Of a stretch of 64,000 bases of DNA, positions 44,436 to 54,732 are shown piece by piece. Source of the DNA: Streptomyces paradoxus (GTDB lineage Bacteria; Actinomycetota; Actinomycetes; Streptomycetales; Streptomycetaceae). The notes beneath the pieces are model-generated. The model was not told the origin of the DNA. It made no database searches and saw only the letters and a program-made list of their open reading frames with translations. A program made the position numbers and the translations under genes. The stretch is taken from positions 369,419 through 433,418 of the forward strand of contig NZ_JACHGV010000008.1 of the NCBI RefSeq assembly GCF_014202475.1, read 5' to 3'. The first letter of the stretch is position 1, and every line of letters starts with the position of its first letter.

Positions 44436-44900
44436 CGAAGCAGCCCAAAAGTCGGTCCGAGTCCGGTTGATCGTGCACGGCCGGGCTCGAAGCACCACGT
44501 GCTGACCCAGGCGCACGGTATCCCGCTGCGGGTGTCGTTGACGGGCGGGCACAACGATGTCACGCAGATCCTGCCGCTGGTCGACGGCGTGCCGCCGGTG
44601 CGGGGCAAGCGGGGCCGGCCTCGGCGCAAGCCCCGGGCGTTGTATGCCGACCGCGGCTACGACCACGACATCTACCGCCGTCGTCTGCGCGAGCGCGGCA
44701 TCGTCCCGAAGATCGCCCGGCGCGGAGAACCGCACGGCTCGGACCTGGGCCGGGTGCGGTGGGTTGCCGAGTCCGCCATCGCCTGGCTCCACGGCCCACG
44801 CCGCTTACGAACCCGCTGGGAAACGCGGGACGACATGCACGACGCGTTCCTCCAGTTCGCCCACTGCATGACCCTCGCCCGCAAGAACCCAGCATTCTGA
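44436..44900 (+). pseudogene. IS5-family transposase, C-terminal half
   Basis: The frame reads KVGPSPVDRARPGSKHHVLT, HGIPLRVSLTGGHNDVTQIL, KPRALYADRGYDHDIYRRRL and RVRWVAESAIAWLHGPRRLR. The second acidic residue (ADRGYD) and the terminal block are present; the first half is absent. It ends with an intact stop at 44900. Confidence 0.75.
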
Positions 44901-45634
44901 AAGGACCCCTTAGGCTTTTAGTTCAGAGATGTCACCATTCCGAAGGTGACCGCACCGGTCCAGATCGCCTGTGCCATGACCGCCCGCTCCATCCCATACC
45001 GCCAGCCGGCCAGTCGGGGCCGTGCACCGCGCGCCCATCGCCCGGCCGATACCCAACTGGTTTGGCTCTTATGAGACACCGCAGGTCAGCGGATCGCACC
45101 TTGTGATCACGGCTCGTCCGGCAGGGTGCCCGGAGTAGGACTAGAAGTTGGGTGCTGCTGCTCGTCCATGCAGGGCACTACGCCCCGATACCCGCGGAGG
45201 TGCTGTGATCGTGGCGGCCTTTACAAGATCGAACAGATACCGGAGACCTCGGCGACATCGAAGGTCGCCCCACTGGTGACGGAGCTGCACAGGGAGCGCA
45301 GCAGGGCGGATCTGGATCACTGGCCGCTGGCACGGCTTCGGCGGGAGGTTCGCTGTCCGTTTTCGACCCTGTCGCCAGCGGGGTGGAGCGGCCCGCAACC
45401 GCGCCATGGCCAACGAAGTAGGCAATGGATAATAAAAAGATCATCAGTGCAGCTTAGAAGAAGCTCAACACCTTTGCTTCATGCTGCAATCACAAGCTTT
45501 GCTGTCTGGGCAGATCTTGGACACATCCGGATGGGCGTGTTCAGTTTCAGCGTCTGACCAGCGTGTCTGAAACAGGCCAGCGTGAGCCCGACCAGCTCAC
45601 CTATGCCTGCAGCACCACGCAATTGGGGGGAACC
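44901..45634. other. Intergenic stretch with an AT-rich island
   Basis: No gene recognised. Bases 45420-45530 are clearly less GC-rich than the surroundings (ATAATAAAAAGATCATC) and could hold the promoter of the secreted-protein gene starting at 45635. Confidence 0.4.
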
Positions 45635-47917
45635 ATGGCACCTCACGCCATCAGAAGATCCGCGCTGCGTGCGCGGGCTCTCTCATAGCATCGGCCGCGC
45701 TCGCGCCACAGGCCATCGCCCCAGCGCAGCGGTTGCCGCTGACGCGGCGTGCACTTCGTCGGTGGGCACCTACGTGCTGAGGCCGTCAGGTAGCAGCAAC
45801 GCTGCCAAGAAGGGGACTCTGGACAAGTACATGGACTGGGCCCCCAAGGAGAGCGGGTCGAGCTTCTTGGACACGGAGTTCACCGCCCAGTACCGGCCAC
45901 CAGCAAACTGCTCACCGCGCCGAACGGCTTGATCTACGAGATCTCCGGCAGCGACCGCGACGCGCCGCTGCAGGCCTACAAGGACAACACCGCCACTGGC
46001 GGTGCGCTGCTGACTCCGGTGAAGTCGTACAAGCTCAACTGGGGCGGGGCCAAGCGGGTGTGGTCGAACGGCGCGCGGATCTTCGTCATAAACGACGACG
46101 ACACGGTGAATGTGTTCGAGCAGTGTGCACCGGCTACCGGCGACGGCGCCATCAGCCTTATCGCCGCACTGCCCCGCTCGAGCAAGCTGACTGAGCTCAT
46201 CAGCGCTCAGGACGTGTGGATGGTCGGCTCGGTCATCTACACGTTGAGCATCGATGGTGCCATAACGCACCGCACCTACGTGGAGACCAAGGACACCGCC
46301 GGCGCCATCAAGACGGCGCTGGGTGCCACGGTCACCGACAAGACCGGGCTGAGTGGTGTCACGCAGGCGTGGAGCCCCGGTCCCGGTGTCATCAACACTC
46401 TCATCACCACTGATGACCCGGACACCACTGGCCGTATCAGCAAGGCCACCACCGACCCGTTCGCCACGATCAACGACGAGGTGACCGTCGGCATCCTGGG
46501 TGATGTCATGGCGGCCCCCGCCTCCTGCCTGGCCGATGCCGATCCCAATGTCGTGCCCCACTTCGGCACCCCGCCGGCCGACGAGAACGTCCTGCCGGTC
46601 GCACAGGAAGCAGCCGACCCCGACACGCCACGGCCGTCGAACACCGTCACGGGCAAGTTCACGCTGGGCAACGGGCAACGGGCAACGGGCAACGGGCAAC
46701 GGGCTTCCGGACTGGAGGTCACCGTCACCGCCGCCGACGTCGTCGCCGGTAGCGACAGCGCCGCCGGAGCCAAGGAACCCGAGCTGGGCAGGGCGACCAC
46801 TGCCGCTGACGGCACCTGGTCGTTGACGCTTCCCTCCGCCCTCCCGGCGGCTGTGCGAACGGCCATGGACGACAACCGCGGAGCGTTGAACCTCAACGCC
46901 ACCACGACCGGCACCACCACCTCGGGCGTTTCCGTCCTAGGGGTCGACGCCCTGGTCGCCGTACCGCCACGGTCCACAGTGCTGCGGGCCGCCAGCAGCA
47001 ATGAAGCGGCCGCTGCCGCGGAAGCGATTGACGACGGCCACAGTGTGCCCATGCTGCCGAACACCGTCGACGACGCCGCGGCGGAAGATCCGACGCCGGA
47101 GCAGGAGAGGAGGACGTTCGCCGCTCAGGCCGAGGCCGACCCCATGGCGACGGACGACAAGACTCCGACCTGGCAGTCCGACCGCGGTGCCCTGGCCGCC
47201 GACTACAACCCCTACCTTGAGGGCGGCAAGGACATCAGCGCAGAGAAGATCACACCCCTCGCGCCGGAGTCGTGTGACAATGCGGTACATGCAGTCCGCC
47301 AAGATCAAGTACACGGTGGTCGGAGAGGCCCACGCGAACTGGGACTCCAAGGCGGCGTTCGAGTACGACGAGACCATGAACAGCACCATCGACATCGCCT
47401 TCAACAGCAACGGGGACTGGAAGGTCGGCGGCAGCAAGCAGGTGTCGCACGAGACGGGCGTGTCGACGGTTACACCAACAAGGGCTCGTTCTACGCCCGC
47501 CAGTACAAGGTGCCGATCGAGTACATCAAGTACAAGCACCAGCGGATCTGTTTCGGCGGTGTCCGCTCCACCTGGTACACCATCGAGGCCGGCCGCTACA
47601 AGGTTCCTTCCGGCGGCTCGGTCGGCAAGATCGGCAAGAACGTCTCCTCCAAGGACGGCTACCGTGGCTACTACAGGTCGCCCAAGAGCCATCGGGCCAG
47701 GGTGGAGCCGGGGACGTACTTCCAGCTGAGCAGGGAGAAGTCGAGCAAGTTCGGCAACGCCGTCAACTTCATGGGCGTTGCGCTCGGCGTGACCACCGGC
47801 TACGACACGAACCACAAGCAGAAGATCACCGCGGGTAACCGCACCAGTGACAAGCACCTGATCTGGGGGAAGAATGGGCCGGTTTCGAGCAAGCCTGGCG
47901 TCTTCTACTCCAACTAG
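45635..47917 (+). pseudogene. Large secreted protein broken by several frameshifts
   Basis: GGGGGGAA precedes ATG 45635, and a signal-like start (APHAIRRSALRARAL, then ASAALAPQAIAPA in another frame) follows. The coding signal then changes frame near 45690, 45900, 47275 and 47460. Readable parts include AKKGTLDKYMDWAPKESGSS, GLIYEISGSDRDAPLQAYKD, an Ig-like section around 46670-46950, IKYTVVGEAHANWDSKAAFE, YIKYKHQRICFGGVRSTWYT and KITAGNRTSDKHLIWGKNG. Repaired length would be about 760 residues. Secreted; function unknown. A downstream secreted-protein gene overlaps its end. Confidence 0.6.
46666..46704 (+). repeat. Heptanucleotide tandem repeat (GGGCAAC, 5.6 copies)
   Basis: Five full copies of GGGCAAC plus GGGC inside the coding frame, translated NGQRATGNGQRAS. 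Gain or loss of one unit shifts the reading frame. Confidence 0.9.
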
Positions 47918-48487
47918 GCGCCGCACCGTCCTCGGTGGCCTCGGTTGCTGTCTCGCGCTCCTGGCAGCCGGAGCGGTCTGGCTGATCACGGGCGTACCGA
48001 CGGGCGGGGTCCGCGAGGGCTCCGCACTCGACGGCGGCACGCAGTCGGCCGGAGACGTAGGCTATGAGCATGCGCAGGTCGGCGAGGAGTACTGGGCAGG
48101 GCTGCCCTTGCCTTGGAACATCTCCGCCAGGACGTGGAGATCACCAGAGCGGAGTTCTCTCATGTCCCCAAGGGCCTGAAGGTCATTGAGTACCGGGCTG
48201 TCAACGGCAACGAGACCGACGGGAACATTCTGTTCGCCCGCACCGACGGCAGGGGCGGCATACCCAGCCTGTCCAAGGCCCGGAACTATGCCGGGCACCC
48301 CTTCACTGTGAAGGCGAAGTCCGGCAGCGACATCTACTACGTCGCCCGGGTCAAAGTCACCGGCCCCATACGCGGGACACTGAAGGACTGCCGCTTCTGG
48401 TACCAGCAGGGCTCCCAGCAGTACCAGCAGCAGCTGCACTGCTCAACCATCATCCGCCTGGGACCCCCCATCAAGTACGAGGACTAG
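47874..48487 (+). pseudogene. Small secreted or membrane-anchored protein, frameshifted
   Basis: The ATG at 47874 lies inside the end of the upstream gene. The N-terminal helix is TVLGGLGCCLALLAAGAVWL, then GDVGYEHAQVGEEYWAGLPL. At about 48110 one base is missing and the next frame continues EHLRQDVEITRAEFSHVPKG, YAGHPFTVKAKSGSDIYYVA and CRFWYQQGSQQYQQQLHCST. Repaired length about 204 residues. The tight overlap suggests co-expression with the large secreted protein. Confidence 0.6.
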
Positions 48488-48551
48488 GAACGGACCGCCC
48501 CGACAAGGGCCTCGCACCCGCCCGCCATGACACGGCCAGCGGGAAGCAGTC

Positions 48552-48585
48552 AAACGCTCGGCTGAAGGATCTCAGCCGAGCGTTT
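48552..48585 (+). terminator. 14-bp hairpin terminator
   Basis: AAACGCTCGGCTGA (48552-48565) and TCAGCCGAGCGTTT (48572-48585), a perfect stem with a 6-base loop that ends the secreted-protein cluster. Confidence 0.8.
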
Positions 48586-48825
48586 CACTTGCGTGCACAC
48601 CGAGGCCGCTTACGTGGCCTCATGGCCCGACGGGTGGGTCAATCGAGGATGTGGAGCTCGATCAATCCGGCCGCCGGCCTCGAATCGATGGGGCGGTCGC
48701 CGTCTCCGGCTTCAACTGATATGCGGCTGACATGTCCTACTCCTACATGGCGAAGTAATCCGGCGTGGGGGGGCCGACTCCTACGGGCGTCGGCCGCCCC
48801 CCACTGAACCGATGAGAGGTGTGGT

Positions 48826-49536
48826 GTGCCCTCCCGGCGGCCACACTCAGAGTTCGCCATGAATGCAGGGCCGGCTTCGAGGAACTCCGAGAAATCAAGA
48901 AGCATGAGGAGCATGAGAAAGCCAATGGCCGACATCGCTGAGAACGCCCTCCAGCTGGGGCACCCACCAGCCGACCGCGCGGCGGCCCACCCCTTGGCCA
49001 TCCCCGCCCACACTGTCAGCGTCGCTGATGTGTGGGTCAGCGGCGACCTTGGGTTCGTCCTGCTCTTGCACCGCAGGGACGACGGTCTCATCGCCGAAGA
49101 GCTGTACTACTCCCTGCAGCGTACGAACGGTGTCTGGGAGCGCCCGGATCATCTCAGTGGGGGCATCGTCGGCACGGAGTTGGGCACATCGGCCATGGTC
49201 GAGGACACGCTCGCCGGGGCTTCTATGTCCGTCGTGGCCGAATCCGAGTCTCTTGTTTACACCGGGCGTGGCTCAGACGGTGACGAAGGAGAAATTGTGC
49301 ACACGTGGGAGCTTCTGGTGAGCGATGACGCAGACGTCATCGAGATCGAGCGCTTCTCACAGGCTGCCCCCGGGACACCGGCGATCTCCAGACGAGACGT
49401 GGCAGGGCCCTTGATGCTCCTCGCTCTGTTGCCCGGCGAACGGGCGCGAGTTTCCGCTCTGCGTAGAGAGAACTCACTGTTCACCCAGTTCGGCAATGTC
49501 TTGGACCTACACAACCCGAGCAGTGACCCGCAATGA
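48826..49536 (+). CDS. Hypothetical cytoplasmic protein
   Basis: 236 residues from GTG 48826 (GAGAGG upstream); ATG 48859 is the next choice. Landmarks are AHTVSVADVWVSGDLGFVLL, EELYYSLQRTNGVWERPDHL, EIVHTWELLVSDDADVIEIE and LLALLPGERARVSALRRENS. Acidic, beta-rich, no signal peptide. I do not recognise the family. Confidence 0.65.
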   Translation: MPSRRPHSEFAMNAGPASRNSEKSRSMRSMRKPMADIAENALQLGHPPADRAAAHPLAIPAHTVSVADVWVSGDLGFVLLLHRRDDGLIAEELYYSLQRTNGVWERPDHLSGGIVGTELGTSAMVEDTLAGASMSVVAESESLVYTGRGSDGDEGEIVHTWELLVSDDADVIEIERFSQAAPGTPAISRRDVAGPLMLLALLPGERARVSALRRENSLFTQFGNVLDLHNPSSDPQ

Positions 49537-49649
49537 CTTCGCCACCGCGATCTGCCCGTGGGACGGACCGTGGCACAGAAGACCGCCAAACTAAATGCGA
49601 GCGTAGCCGAAGGAGCTTGCGCAAAGGCTATGAGAGTGGAGAAGTCCCG

Positions 49650-49837
49650 GGCAACCTCTGGTACGCGCAGTGGAACAACAAGAACACCACCACCGCTGAC
49701 TGACCCGGGGACCCCAAGCTCTACACCGACCACAGCCGCGCCCATCAGTACATGGTCAACAGCAAGGAGACCCGCGGCAGCCCCACCACACCGTCGACCG
49801 CAATGCTTGGGACGCCCCGGTGGTCATCACCGGATAG
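49650..49837 (+). pseudogene. DUF1906 glycoside-hydrolase-like protein, C-terminal scrap
   Basis: LWYAQWNNKNTTTAD, then a frame change, PKLYTDHSRAHQYMVNSKET, another frame change, and TVDRNAWDAPVVITG before TAG at 49835-49837. This is the end of the DUF1906 (Rv2525c-like) domain of secreted proteins. Confidence 0.55.
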
Positions 49838-50100
49838 AGGCCGGATCAGCCACGATCCTGCTGAATCTGCACCGGGTTATAGGGCACACCTTCCATCTGT
49901 GTGCCCTGCGCGGCTGCCGGACAGCAACACTGGCACGACATGCCGGTCCCGCCGAACGCACCGTCGTCCGCCCGCGTTCGGCGCACCACAGCAGGTCTGG
50001 GAAGATGGCCGGCAGCCGTCCGTGCCGGGCCCGGGGACCTGCGGGCGGCGAGAGGCGGGCGGGTACGGGCAGCGGGCGGGAGAGCGGAGCGGTGCGGCAC

Positions 50101-51099
50101 ATGCCGGAGTACCCGGAGTACCTCGCCGCGGTCGTGTTCGCCGCGGGCGGCGTCATCAACGCCCTGCTGGCACCGCACCGGTTCTCCACCGCCGTCCTGT
50201 TCTGCCTCGCGGTGACCTCTGCCGGACTCGGCGTGGCCGGTCGCAGTGCGGCAGCCCACCCGACCATCGCCACCGTCCTCGCCGTCGCCGCCCTGCTCCT
50301 GGCGCTCGCGCTGGGCCTGCTGCTGCTGGCCGACAGTGTCCTCCTGGTCCGGCGTTACGGACCGCAGGCAGCCCTGCTGGCGACCGGGGCGGCCGGCTGC
50401 GCGGTGCTGGCGGTGCTCGGCCTCGACGCGGTCTTCCACGTGGTCGGCGGCGAGGCGTTCGGTGCCCTCGTGCTCGCGGTGAACGCGGCCGCGGGCTACC
50501 TCACTCTGCTCTTCCTCGTCTTCGCCGGCTACGTAATCGTCCGGGGCCGTAGAACCCCCCTGCCGGAAACCACCCATGTCGTCGTCCTGGGCGCCGGGCT
50601 CAACGGCGACCGGCCCGGCCCGCTGCTGACCCGCAGGCTGGAGCGCGCCCTCGCGATCGACTCCGCCCGCGCACCGGACACGCCTGGTGTGGTCTTCGTC
50701 GTCTCGGGCGGCCAGGGCGACGACGAGGTCCGATCCGAGGCGGACGCGATGGCCGACTATCTGCGCGGACGCGGAGTGCCCGCCGACCGGATCGTGCGGG
50801 AAGACCGCTCCGTCAACACCGGGCAGAACCTCCGCTTCAGCGCGGCCCTCGTCGATGGCACCACTCCCGGCCACCGTGCCACGGTGGTCACCAGCGGCTT
50901 CCACGTCTACCGCACGACCCTGCTGGCCCGCCGCGCCGGCGTGCCCGTGCACGTCGTGGGCGCGCCGACCTCCCCCGCCTACTGGCTGGCCGCGACACTG
51001 CGCGAATTTGCCGCCATCCTGTGGCTGGACCGCCTCCCCCTGGTCGGACTCAGCCTGCTGCTGGCAGTGCCGGTGGCGACGGCGGTCTTTGAGCACTGA
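50101..51099 (+). CDS. YdcF family (DUF218) membrane protein
   Basis: 332 residues with GGAG upstream of ATG. Five or six helices lie in the first 150 residues (AAVVFAAGGVINALLA, LLLALALGLLLLADSVLLV, AAGYLTLLFLVFAGYVIV). The DUF218 domain follows (about 160-310): THVVVLGAGLNGDRPGPLLT, VVFVVSGGQGDDEVRSEADA and REDRSVNTGQNLRFSAAL. Family members are linked to envelope metabolism (SanA/ElyC type), but the reaction is not established. A last helix ends the protein. Confidence 0.9.
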   Translation: MPEYPEYLAAVVFAAGGVINALLAPHRFSTAVLFCLAVTSAGLGVAGRSAAAHPTIATVLAVAALLLALALGLLLLADSVLLVRRYGPQAALLATGAAGCAVLAVLGLDAVFHVVGGEAFGALVLAVNAAAGYLTLLFLVFAGYVIVRGRRTPLPETTHVVVLGAGLNGDRPGPLLTRRLERALAIDSARAPDTPGVVFVVSGGQGDDEVRSEADAMADYLRGRGVPADRIVREDRSVNTGQNLRFSAALVDGTTPGHRATVVTSGFHVYRTTLLARRAGVPVHVVGAPTSPAYWLAATLREFAAILWLDRLPLVGLSLLLAVPVATAVFEH

Positions 51100-51202
51100 A
51101 GCGTCGGCCGCAGACCTCGTAGAGGTTCTAGGACGACGTTTCTTATGGTGAGCTGCTCGGGTGGAGGAGAAGCACTCGGCTCGCCGTGCGGGGTCGCTCC
51201 GG

Positions 51203-51643
51203 TCAGCGGGGCATGCAGCGACTCAGCTCGCGTGCCTTCTCGCGCAGTCCTGCCGCCCAAGATCCGCCTTCCGCCCGGGCGGACATCCCTGTGACGGCAG
51301 AGACCTGCGCGTCTTTGAGCGGGCCGTCCGGGGCGGCGCCGAGCTGTGCCCAGTCCACCTCGATTCCGGCGCGCTCTGCAAGGGCTAGCACAGTGGTGGT
51401 GAAGCCGTCGGAGAGGGCCAGCACTATGGCGTGGCTCGTTCTTCGATGGTGCGCCAGCAGGGCTTTGACGAAGGTTTCGAAGGTGACCAAGTCGATCTGG
51501 CACTCGTCGTTCTCCATGGGGCCAATACCCGACGAGAGTTCTAGTTCCGCCTCGAAGACCGCTACTTGCCGCCGGAACATGCGGGAGGTCCCATTGGACG
51601 GGTTCCACAGGGTCTCGTCGCCTATGTCGAAGTACTGACTCAT
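51203..51643 (-). CDS. DUF6086 family protein
   Basis: 146 residues. It starts MSQYFDIGDETLWNPSNGTS and contains RQVAVFEAELELSSGIGPME, NDECQIDLVTFETFVKALLA and HRRTSHAIVLALSDGF, matching the actinobacterial DUF6086 family. Soluble and helical. The role is unknown; small acidic proteins of this sort often lie near secreted toxins, but no toxin is adjacent here. Confidence 0.8.
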   Translation of the reverse strand: MSQYFDIGDETLWNPSNGTSRMFRRQVAVFEAELELSSGIGPMENDECQIDLVTFETFVKALLAHHRRTSHAIVLALSDGFTTTVLALAERAGIEVDWAQLGAAPDGPLKDAQVSAVTGMSARAEGGSWAAGLREKARELSRCMPR

Positions 51644-51707
51644 TGTGGCCCCTTCAGTCGATCACGGCAGGCCAGCGTATCCAGTCGGATCATCACCGTG
51701 GCCGGAG

Positions 51708-52300
51708 TTACGTCCTGGCCAGACGGCGGTCGCAGATGAGGGCTGCGGCGATGCCGACGAAGGCGAGGAAGTGCTCGGGCTTGCGTTCGTAGCGGCGGTG
51801 CAGGCGTCGGCAGCCTGCCAGCCATGACACCGTTCGCTCGATGACCCAGCGGTGACGGCCCAACCGCTTCGAGGACTCGGTTCCCTTGCGTGCGATGCGG
51901 TGGGCGATACCGCGCTCGCGGAGCCATCGGCGCAGGTGGTCGTAGTCGTAGCCCTTGTCGGCGTGCAGCTTCGCCGGCCGCCGGCGACGTGGGCCGCGGC
52001 GGGAACGGATGGGAGGGATGCCGCGCACGAGCGGTTCGAGGTCCTGACTGTTCCAGCTCACCCAGGGCACCGAGTCCATCAAGGATGACGCGGTGGAGCT
52101 TCGCCCATACCCGGGCCCGGCTCCACTGGGCGAAGCGCCGGTAGACCGTGGGCCAGGCCGGTCCGAACACCGGAGGGAGTTGCCGCCACGTGCAACCCGA
52201 AGTGGCCACGAAGATGATCGCCGCCAGGGCCTCGCGGTCGCCCGCCCGTCGGCGGCCCCCACCTTTCCGGCCGCTTGGTCATCGGCCCGTAAAGCCGGGA
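51708..52300 (-). pseudogene. IS5-family transposase with internal deletion and frameshifts
   Basis: The upstream frame is VATSGCTWRQLPPVFGPAWP, TVYRRFAQWSRARVWAKLHR and VILDGLGALGELE. It then jumps, missing the first catalytic block, to LEPLVRGIPPIRSRRGPRRR, PAKLHADKGYDYDHLRRWLR and RHRWVIERTVSWLAGCRRLH. About 50 residues are lost and the frame changes. Confidence 0.8.
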
Positions 52301-52425
52301 GCCCCTGTCTTCACAGTGGTCGTGACCTGCGGGTACTGTTTCGCCGCTGTCGTGCGGACGAACGTGATGCCGTCCATTCGCCTTGGGGGAGGGATCGGCA
52401 GCCATCCATTCACTGTGGGGGCACA

Positions 52426-54447
52426 TTGAACCTGCGTACGCGCCGCAGATCCGCGGCGCTCACCACTGCCGTCGCTTTCGCGGCGGGCCTCATCGCCGGA
52501 CTTCCCGGGCCGGCCGCCGCCGTTCCCGGAAACTGGCCGGCCACCGACGGGAAGCTGCTCTACACGGACGTCGGCGGTCAGATGGCATTCGTCCGTCCCG
52601 ACGGGTCATCGTGGTCCCAGTTCCACCCGACGGGAGACCAGGGCGCCTGGTCCGCCGACGGCAGCCAGGTCGCCTTCGTGAACCACTACGACGACCACAT
52701 CCGCACGGCATGGGCCGACTCCGAGACCACCGGCGCCGACATCGCCATGCCAGCGGGCAGTGGCTGGCATCCTGCCGATCCGACCTTCTGGTACGGCGGC
52801 GGCGACATCGTCTTCACGGCCGGCGGCCGGCTGCGGCTGACCGCGGCCGACGGCACACGCACACCGAAGGCCCTGTTCGGCACCGATGTCGACGGCTGCG
52901 ACTCCGAGCCCAGTGGCGCGGTGAACGGCATGCTGGCCTTCGTACGCACGGGCACGAGCTGCGGGACCGCGGGCGCCCCGGCCGTCTGGGTCTACAACGG
53001 CCGCTCCGGGGCGTTCACCAAGCTGGCCGACGACGCGAAGGACCCGAGCATCTCCCCGGACGGCCGGTCGGTGGCCTTCACACGGTCGGTCGACGGGCAC
53101 AGGCAGCTCTTCAAGGTCAACACCGACGGCACCGGGCTCACCCAGCTCACCACGGACGCCGTGGACCACAACCGGCCCGCCTGGTCGCCGCAGGGCGACC
53201 GGATCGCGTACGACGTCTTCGTCTCCGGCGATCCCGACGTCCCCAGCGGACCCCAGGTGTGGATCCACGACCTCGGCACGGGCACGCAGACGCAGGTGCC
53301 CCAGGGCACCGGCACCGACGTGGCCTGGCAGCCGCTCAGGGACAACGCGATCTCCCGGGTCTACGGCTCCGACACCTACGACACCAACATCGCGTCGTCC
53401 AAGTGGACCTGGAACACGGTCGGCGTCGGCGCAACCGGCCTGCCGAACGCGAACGCGGCCGTGCTCATCAGCAAGTCCGACGCGGCCTACGCCACCACCG
53501 CGACCTCGCTGGCCGGCAAGAAGCGGGGGCCGGTGCTGATGACCTCCGGGACGGGCCTGGACTCCTCGGTGCAGACGGAGCTCAAGCGCATGCTGCCCAA
53601 GGGCAGGACGGTGTACCTGGTCGGCGGCACCAAGATCCTCAGCAGCGCGGTGGCGTCCAAGGTGACCTCGCTCGGGTACGTGGCCAAGCGGCTGTCCGAC
53701 GTCTCGCGCTACTCGACCTCGGTCGCCGTGGCCAAGGCCATCACCAGCGCGCCGAAGTACGTCTTCCTCGCCACCGGCACCGACTACCACAACGCCCTCG
53801 CGGCGAGTTCTGCCGCCGGTTCCATGGGCTCCGCCGGTACCGCGACCGTCCTGCTGACCGACGGTTCGACCATGACTGCGTCGGTCTACGGGTACCTCAA
53901 CAAGTACCGTCCCGGCACGACGAAGATCATTACGGTGGGGGCCGACGCCGAGTCGGCGCTGACCAAGGCGTACAAGGCCGGGAAGATGCCGAACTGGCCC
54001 GGCTCATACAGCTACTACCGGGTAGCCGGCTCTACGCCGCAGTCGAACGCCATGCGGCTCGCCGACCTGTGGTGGTCGCTGCCGTCGAACGCCGCCGTGG
54101 CCTCCGTGGGGAGCTGGCGGGGCGGTGTCTCCGCGTCCTCGGCGATGACCACCTACGGCCCGCTGCTGTGGACCGACGTCACCTCACTGTCGTACGACTC
54201 GAAGCGGTACCTGATGCGGATGTCGTCGAGCATGTACCACGTGGCCGTCTTCGGCGGCTCGGGATCGGTCGACGCCTCCGTCATCCCCAAGATCGGTGCG
54301 GCGATCGGCGTGGGCACCCACTACGTCTACACGCCGTACTACAAGGGCGTGGCGCCGCAGACCACGGCCGCGCAGCCGCTGTCCGGCGGCACTGGGTCAG
54401 CGCCGAGCCCGGATCTCGCGCCACTGCGGGTGACGGCCACGAAGTAG
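52426..54447 (+). CDS. Secreted surface protein: TolB-like beta-propeller plus CWB2 cell-wall repeats
   Basis: 673 residues from a TTG with GGGGG five bases upstream. The signal peptide spans about 1-35 (SAALTTAVAFAAGLIAGLPG). Residues about 40-310 are WD40-like/TolB blades (GAWSADGSQVAFVNHYDDHI, KDPSISPDGRSVAFTRSVDG, NRPAWSPQGDRIAYDVFVSG). About 330-650 are cell-wall-binding repeats type 2 (NANAAVLISKSDAAYATTAT, RTVYLVGGTKILSSAVASKV, VAVFGGSGSVDASVIPKIGA). It is probably held on the outer cell wall, with the propeller as a binding or sensing module. A hairpin terminator follows. Confidence 0.88.
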   Translation: MNLRTRRRSAALTTAVAFAAGLIAGLPGPAAAVPGNWPATDGKLLYTDVGGQMAFVRPDGSSWSQFHPTGDQGAWSADGSQVAFVNHYDDHIRTAWADSETTGADIAMPAGSGWHPADPTFWYGGGDIVFTAGGRLRLTAADGTRTPKALFGTDVDGCDSEPSGAVNGMLAFVRTGTSCGTAGAPAVWVYNGRSGAFTKLADDAKDPSISPDGRSVAFTRSVDGHRQLFKVNTDGTGLTQLTTDAVDHNRPAWSPQGDRIAYDVFVSGDPDVPSGPQVWIHDLGTGTQTQVPQGTGTDVAWQPLRDNAISRVYGSDTYDTNIASSKWTWNTVGVGATGLPNANAAVLISKSDAAYATTATSLAGKKRGPVLMTSGTGLDSSVQTELKRMLPKGRTVYLVGGTKILSSAVASKVTSLGYVAKRLSDVSRYSTSVAVAKAITSAPKYVFLATGTDYHNALAASSAAGSMGSAGTATVLLTDGSTMTASVYGYLNKYRPGTTKIITVGADAESALTKAYKAGKMPNWPGSYSYYRVAGSTPQSNAMRLADLWWSLPSNAAVASVGSWRGGVSASSAMTTYGPLLWTDVTSLSYDSKRYLMRMSSSMYHVAVFGGSGSVDASVIPKIGAAIGVGTHYVYTPYYKGVAPQTTAAQPLSGGTGSAPSPDLAPLRVTATK

Positions 54448-54463
54448 CCCTCGCGGACGTCAG

Positions 54464-54489
54464 GGCCCGACCGGTCAGCCGGTCGGGCC
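54464..54489 (+). terminator. 11-bp hairpin terminator
   Basis: GGCCCGACCGG, 4-base loop, CCGGTCGGGCC, starting 16 bases after the stop. Confidence 0.8.
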
Positions 54490-54732
54490 TTCGTCGCGGC
54501 CGCTCGGACGATGCCGCGGGGACCGGCCTGGCGTTCGGTCGGCTCCGCCGCGTACTCGCTCGTCAGAACGTTTCCGTCGCCACCCACATTATGTGTTGTC
54601 AAGTCTTCTTTGCAGCTCACATGGGTTACTGCGCTTCTGGCACGTGAGGCAAGTAGTCGGCGGCACGTGAGACTCAGGTCTTCGGGGTCGTACAGGTGGG
54701 CTCGCCTGATCCGAAAGGGGCGTCGTGGTACG

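Noticed and set aside
44901..45634. AT-rich island as a horizontally acquired low-GC gene or origin
   Set aside because: Only about 100 bp, no ORF, no iterons or DnaA-box cluster; a promoter region is simpler.
51203..51643. DUF6086 protein as a proven immunity protein
   Set aside because: No toxin gene is adjacent, so the idea rests only on size and composition.
52606..53790. A 394-codon minus-strand frame opposite the propeller/CWB2 gene
   Set aside because: Shadow frame with no motif; the plus strand has a signal peptide and conserved repeats.
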